From Agilicoccus flavus (GTDB taxonomy: Bacteria; Actinomycetota; Actinomycetes; Actinomycetales; Dermatophilaceae), in the NCBI RefSeq assembly GCF_014857905.1, contig NZ_JACYXE010000004.1, positions 62,001-126,000 of the forward strand: a stretch of DNA of 64,000 nt, read 5' to 3'. Made by a program: the position numbers and the translations under genes. Each line of letters begins with the position of its first letter. Position 1 is the stretch's first letter. Shown here piece after piece: positions 61,833 through 64,000 of this stretch. The notes under the pieces were generated by a model. It ran no database searches, was not told where the DNA came from, and was given only the letters and a program-made list of their open reading frames with translations.

Positions 61833-61838
61833 TAGCCT
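61833..61838 (+). promoter_or_regulatory. secA -10 candidate
   Basis: TAGCCT (61833-61838) would give a leader of about 78 nt before the GTG at 61923; AGGAG lies just upstream of that start. Confidence 0.4.
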
Positions 61839-61922
61839 GGAGTGGTACCCGTCGCCGGTCACGCGGGTGGACACGGGACCGGCGAACCACGCGAGTCCAT
61901 CGCTGTCACAGGAGTTGCCCCC

Positions 61923-64000
61923 GTGCCGAAGATCGTCGATCGAGTCCTGCGCGCCGGAGAAGGGCGTGTCATCAAGCGTCTCGAAGGCATCGTCGCCCAG
62001 GTCAATGCGGTGGAGGAGGACTTCACCAAGCTCACCGACGCCGAGCTGCGTGGCGAGACCGACGTGTTCCGCGCCCGCCTGGCCGACGGAGAGTCGCTCG
62101 ACCGGATCCTGCCCGAGGCGTTCGCCGCCGTGCGCGAGGCGAGCCGCCGCACCATCGGCAAGCGGCACTTCGACGTGCAGATCATGGGTGGCGCCGCGCT
62201 CCACCACGGCAACGTCGCGGAGATGAAGACCGGTGAGGGCAAGACCCTCGTCGCGACGCTGCCGAGCTACCTCAACGCGCTCACGGGCCAGGGCGTGCAC
62301 GTCATCACCGTCAACGACTTCCTCGCGCAGTACCAGTCGGAGCTCATGGGGCGCGTGCACCGCGCGCTCGGGCTCGAGACGGGCTGCATCCTCGCCTCGA
62401 TGACGCCGGCGCAGCGCCGCGCCGAGTACGCCAAGGACATCACCTACGGCACGAACAACGAGTTCGGGTTCGACTACCTGCGCGACAACATGGCGTGGAA
62501 CACCGAGGAACTCGTGCAGCGGGGCCACCACTTCTGCATCGTCGACGAGGTCGACTCCATCCTCATCGACGAGGCGCGCACCCCGCTCATCATCTCGGGC
62601 CCCGCCGACGCGGCCACGAAGTGGTACACGCAGTTCGCGAAGATCGTCACCCGCCTCGAGCGCGGCGAGGGCGGCGACCGGATGCGGGGCATCGCCCCGA
62701 CGGGCGACTACGAGGTCGACGAGAAGAAGCGCACCGTCGGCATCCTCGAGCCGGGCATCGAGAAGGTCGAGGACTACCTCGGCATCGACAACCTCTACGA
62801 GCCGGCGAACACGCCGCTCATCGGTTACCTCAACAACGCCATCAAGGCGAAGGAGCTGTTCAAGCGCGACAAGGACTACGTCGTCCTCGACGGCGAGATC
62901 CTCATCGTCGACGAGCACACGGGTCGTATGCTCCCGGGCCGTCGGTACAACGAAGGCGTCCACCAGGCCATCGAGGCCAAGGAGGGCGTGGACATCAAGA
63001 ACGAGAACCAGACCCTCGCGACGATCACCCTGCAGAACTACTTCCGGCTCTACGACAAGCTCTCGGGCATGACGGGCACGGCCCAGACCGAAGCGGCGGA
63101 GCTCCACCAGATCTACAAGGTCGGCGTCGTCCAGATCCGGACGAACCGCCCGATGATCCGCGCCGACAAGTCCGACCTCGTCTACCGCACGGAGGTCGCC
63201 AAGTTCGACGCCGTCGTCGAGGACATCGCGGCGCGTCACGAGGCGGGCCAGCCCGTCCTCGTCGGGACGACCTCGGTCCAGAAGAGCGAGTACCTCGCGA
63301 CGAAGCTGACCGAGCGGAAGATCCCGCACAACGTCCTCAACGCGAAGGCCCACGCCCGGGAGGCGACGATCGTCGCGGACGCCGGCCGGAAGGGCGCGGT
63401 CACGGTCGCGACGAACATGGCCGGCCGTGGCACCGACATCATGCTGGGCGGCAACCCCGAGTTCCGGGCCGTCACGGCCCTGGCCAACCGGGGGCTCTCG
63501 CCGGAGGAGACGCCCGAGGAGTACGAGGCGGCCTGGGACGAGGCGCTCGCCGCGGCCGAGGCGGACGTCGCCGCGGAGCACGACGAGGTGACGGAGCTGG
63601 GCGGGCTGTACGTCCTCGGCACCGAGCGGCACGAGTCCCGGCGCATCGACAACCAGCTGCGCGGGCGGTCCGGCCGCCAGGGTGACCCGGGGGAGTCCCG
63701 CTTCTACCTGTCGCTGCAGGACGACCTCATGCGGATGTTCAACGCGGCGATGGTCGACCGCTTCATGGCGAGCTCGGGCCTCGAGGACTCGGTGCCGATC
63801 GAGTCGCGCATCGTGTCGCGCTCGATCCAGAGCGCCCAGACGCAGGTCGAGGGCCGCAACTTCGAGATCCGCAAGAACGTCCTCAAGTACGACGACGTCC
63901 TCAACACCCAGCGCAAGGTCATCTACGGCGAGCGCCGCCGCGTCCTCGAGGGTGAGGACCTGCACCTGCAGATGCGGCACTTCATCACCGACGTCGTCGG
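61923..64000 (+). CDS. secA: Preprotein translocase ATPase SecA, N-terminal 692 codons
   Basis: The motor of the Sec export pathway; the gene runs off the right edge. The GTG at 61923 has AGGAG upstream. Walker A is MKTGEGKTL (residues 101-109), and the DEAD-type box is [21 protein letters not shown]. The preprotein-crosslinking domain follows, then [62 protein letters not shown] and [25 protein letters not shown]. An acidic insertion ([26 protein letters not shown]) precedes [11 protein letters not shown], common in actinobacterial SecA1. Position after hpf matches the housekeeping secA1. Confidence 0.97.
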   Translation, partial: MPKIVDRVLRAGEGRVIKRLEGIVAQVNAVEEDFTKLTDAELRGETDVFRARLADGESLDRILPEAFAAVREASRRTIGKRHFDVQIMGGAALHHGNVAEMKTGEGKTLVATLPSYLNALTGQGVHVITVNDFLAQYQSELMGRVHRALGLETGCILASMTPAQRRAEYAKDITYGTNNEFGFDYLRDNMAWNTEELVQRGHHFCIVDEVDSILIDEARTPLIISGPADAATKWYTQFAKIVTRLERGEGGDRMRGIAPTGDYEVDEKKRTVGILEPGIEKVEDYLGIDNLYEPANTPLIGYLNNAIKAKELFKRDKDYVVLDGEILIVDEHTGRMLPGRRYNEGVHQAIEAKEGVDIKNENQTLATITLQNYFRLYDKLSGMTGTAQTEAAELHQIYKVGVVQIRTNRPMIRADKSDLVYRTEVAKFDAVVEDIAARHEAGQPVLVGTTSVQKSEYLATKLTERKIPHNVLNAKAHAREATIVADAGRKGAVTVATNMAGRGTDIMLGGNPEFRAVTALANRGLSPEETPEEYEAAWDEALAAAEADVAAEHDEVTELGGLYVLGTERHESRRIDNQLRGRSGRQGDPGESRFYLSLQDDLMRMFNAAMVDRFMASSGLEDSVPIESRIVSRSIQSAQTQVEGRNFEIRKNVLKYDDVLNTQRKVIYGERRRVLEGEDLHLQMRHFITDVV

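Noticed and set aside
1-64000. CRISPR arrays, insertion sequences, prophage genes, attachment sites, rRNA or further tRNAs
   Set aside because: I looked for repeated spacers, transposase motifs, terminal repeats and T-arm sequences. Only the single initiator tRNA was found. The palindrome array is not CRISPR: units are short and spacers are about 23 bp and unequal.

Overview
The window is about 73% GC by eye and comes from an actinomycete. The best fit is the order Micrococcales, but I cannot name a genus. The evidence is the gene set and order. WhiB2, MtrAB-LpqB, the SigR/RsrA pair, mycothione reductase, F420 genes (cofD/cofE), the actinobacterial small ribosomal protein bL37, UPF0182, TIGR03089 and DUF3499 are all present. 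The orders aroA-rsgA and whiB2/manB ... ahcY-mtrA-mtrB-lpqB-comF-hpf-secA match the actinobacterial core chromosome. GTG starts and 1-4 nt start/stop overlaps are common.

Layout. 1-8.7 kb: start of a DUF2342 metalloprotease, an SDR-moaE-PDZ/Lon-like operon, a PPA1309 gene divergent from UPF0182, an initiator tRNA and NADH dehydrogenase II. 8.8-12.4 kb: a pair of M16 peptidases (one active, one lacking the zinc motif) convergent with hisN. 12.5-18.9 kb: PPK2, the doxX-aroA-rsgA operon, an SRAP protein, the sigR-rsrA operon with a precise SigR-type autoregulatory promoter, and bL37. 19.0-22.7 kb: an accessory block with a strikingly AT-rich regulatory segment. It holds four regularly spaced GGACGTCC palindromes, a 48-codon gene for a peptide with two TWWWHPSP repeats, and a 1039-aa membrane protein with two HD domains. 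22.8-31.4 kb: nucleotide-sugar genes (dehydrogenase, 2-epimerase, aminotransferase, oxidoreductase) interrupted by a frameshifted CoA-transferase and an internally deleted Uma2 remnant, then a SpoIID/FG-GAP secreted protein. 31.5-35 kb: a divergent arsenic cassette (arsC, acr3 / arsR) and scoAB. 35-43 kb: a secreted peptidoglycan-binding protein, TIGR03089, an unrecognised protein coupled to a DNA glycosylase, cofE-cofD and whiB2. 43.4-49 kb: a metallopeptidase-family gene, DUF3499, manB, Trm112-like, an SIS isomerase and mycothione reductase. 49.2-51.6 kb: a surface protein with a repetitive stalk, coupled to a class F-like sortase. 51.8-64 kb: ahcY, mtrA-mtrB-lpqB, comF, hpf, a YcaQ-like glycosylase, a GNAT protein and the first 692 codons of secA.

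How the parts work together. Thiol/oxidative stress is a recurring theme: SigR/RsrA, mycothione reductase, a probable mycothiol-linked ArsC, and a second SigR-type promoter in front of the unknown-glycosylase pair at 37.7-40.3 kb. Envelope biology is another: nucleotide sugars, sortase, SpoIID, PG-binding protein, MtrAB-LpqB and SecA. Many genes have a TANNNT -10 hexamer only 6-8 nt before the start codon, so leaderless transcription appears common. The best candidate for an undescribed system is the 19.1-22.7 kb locus.
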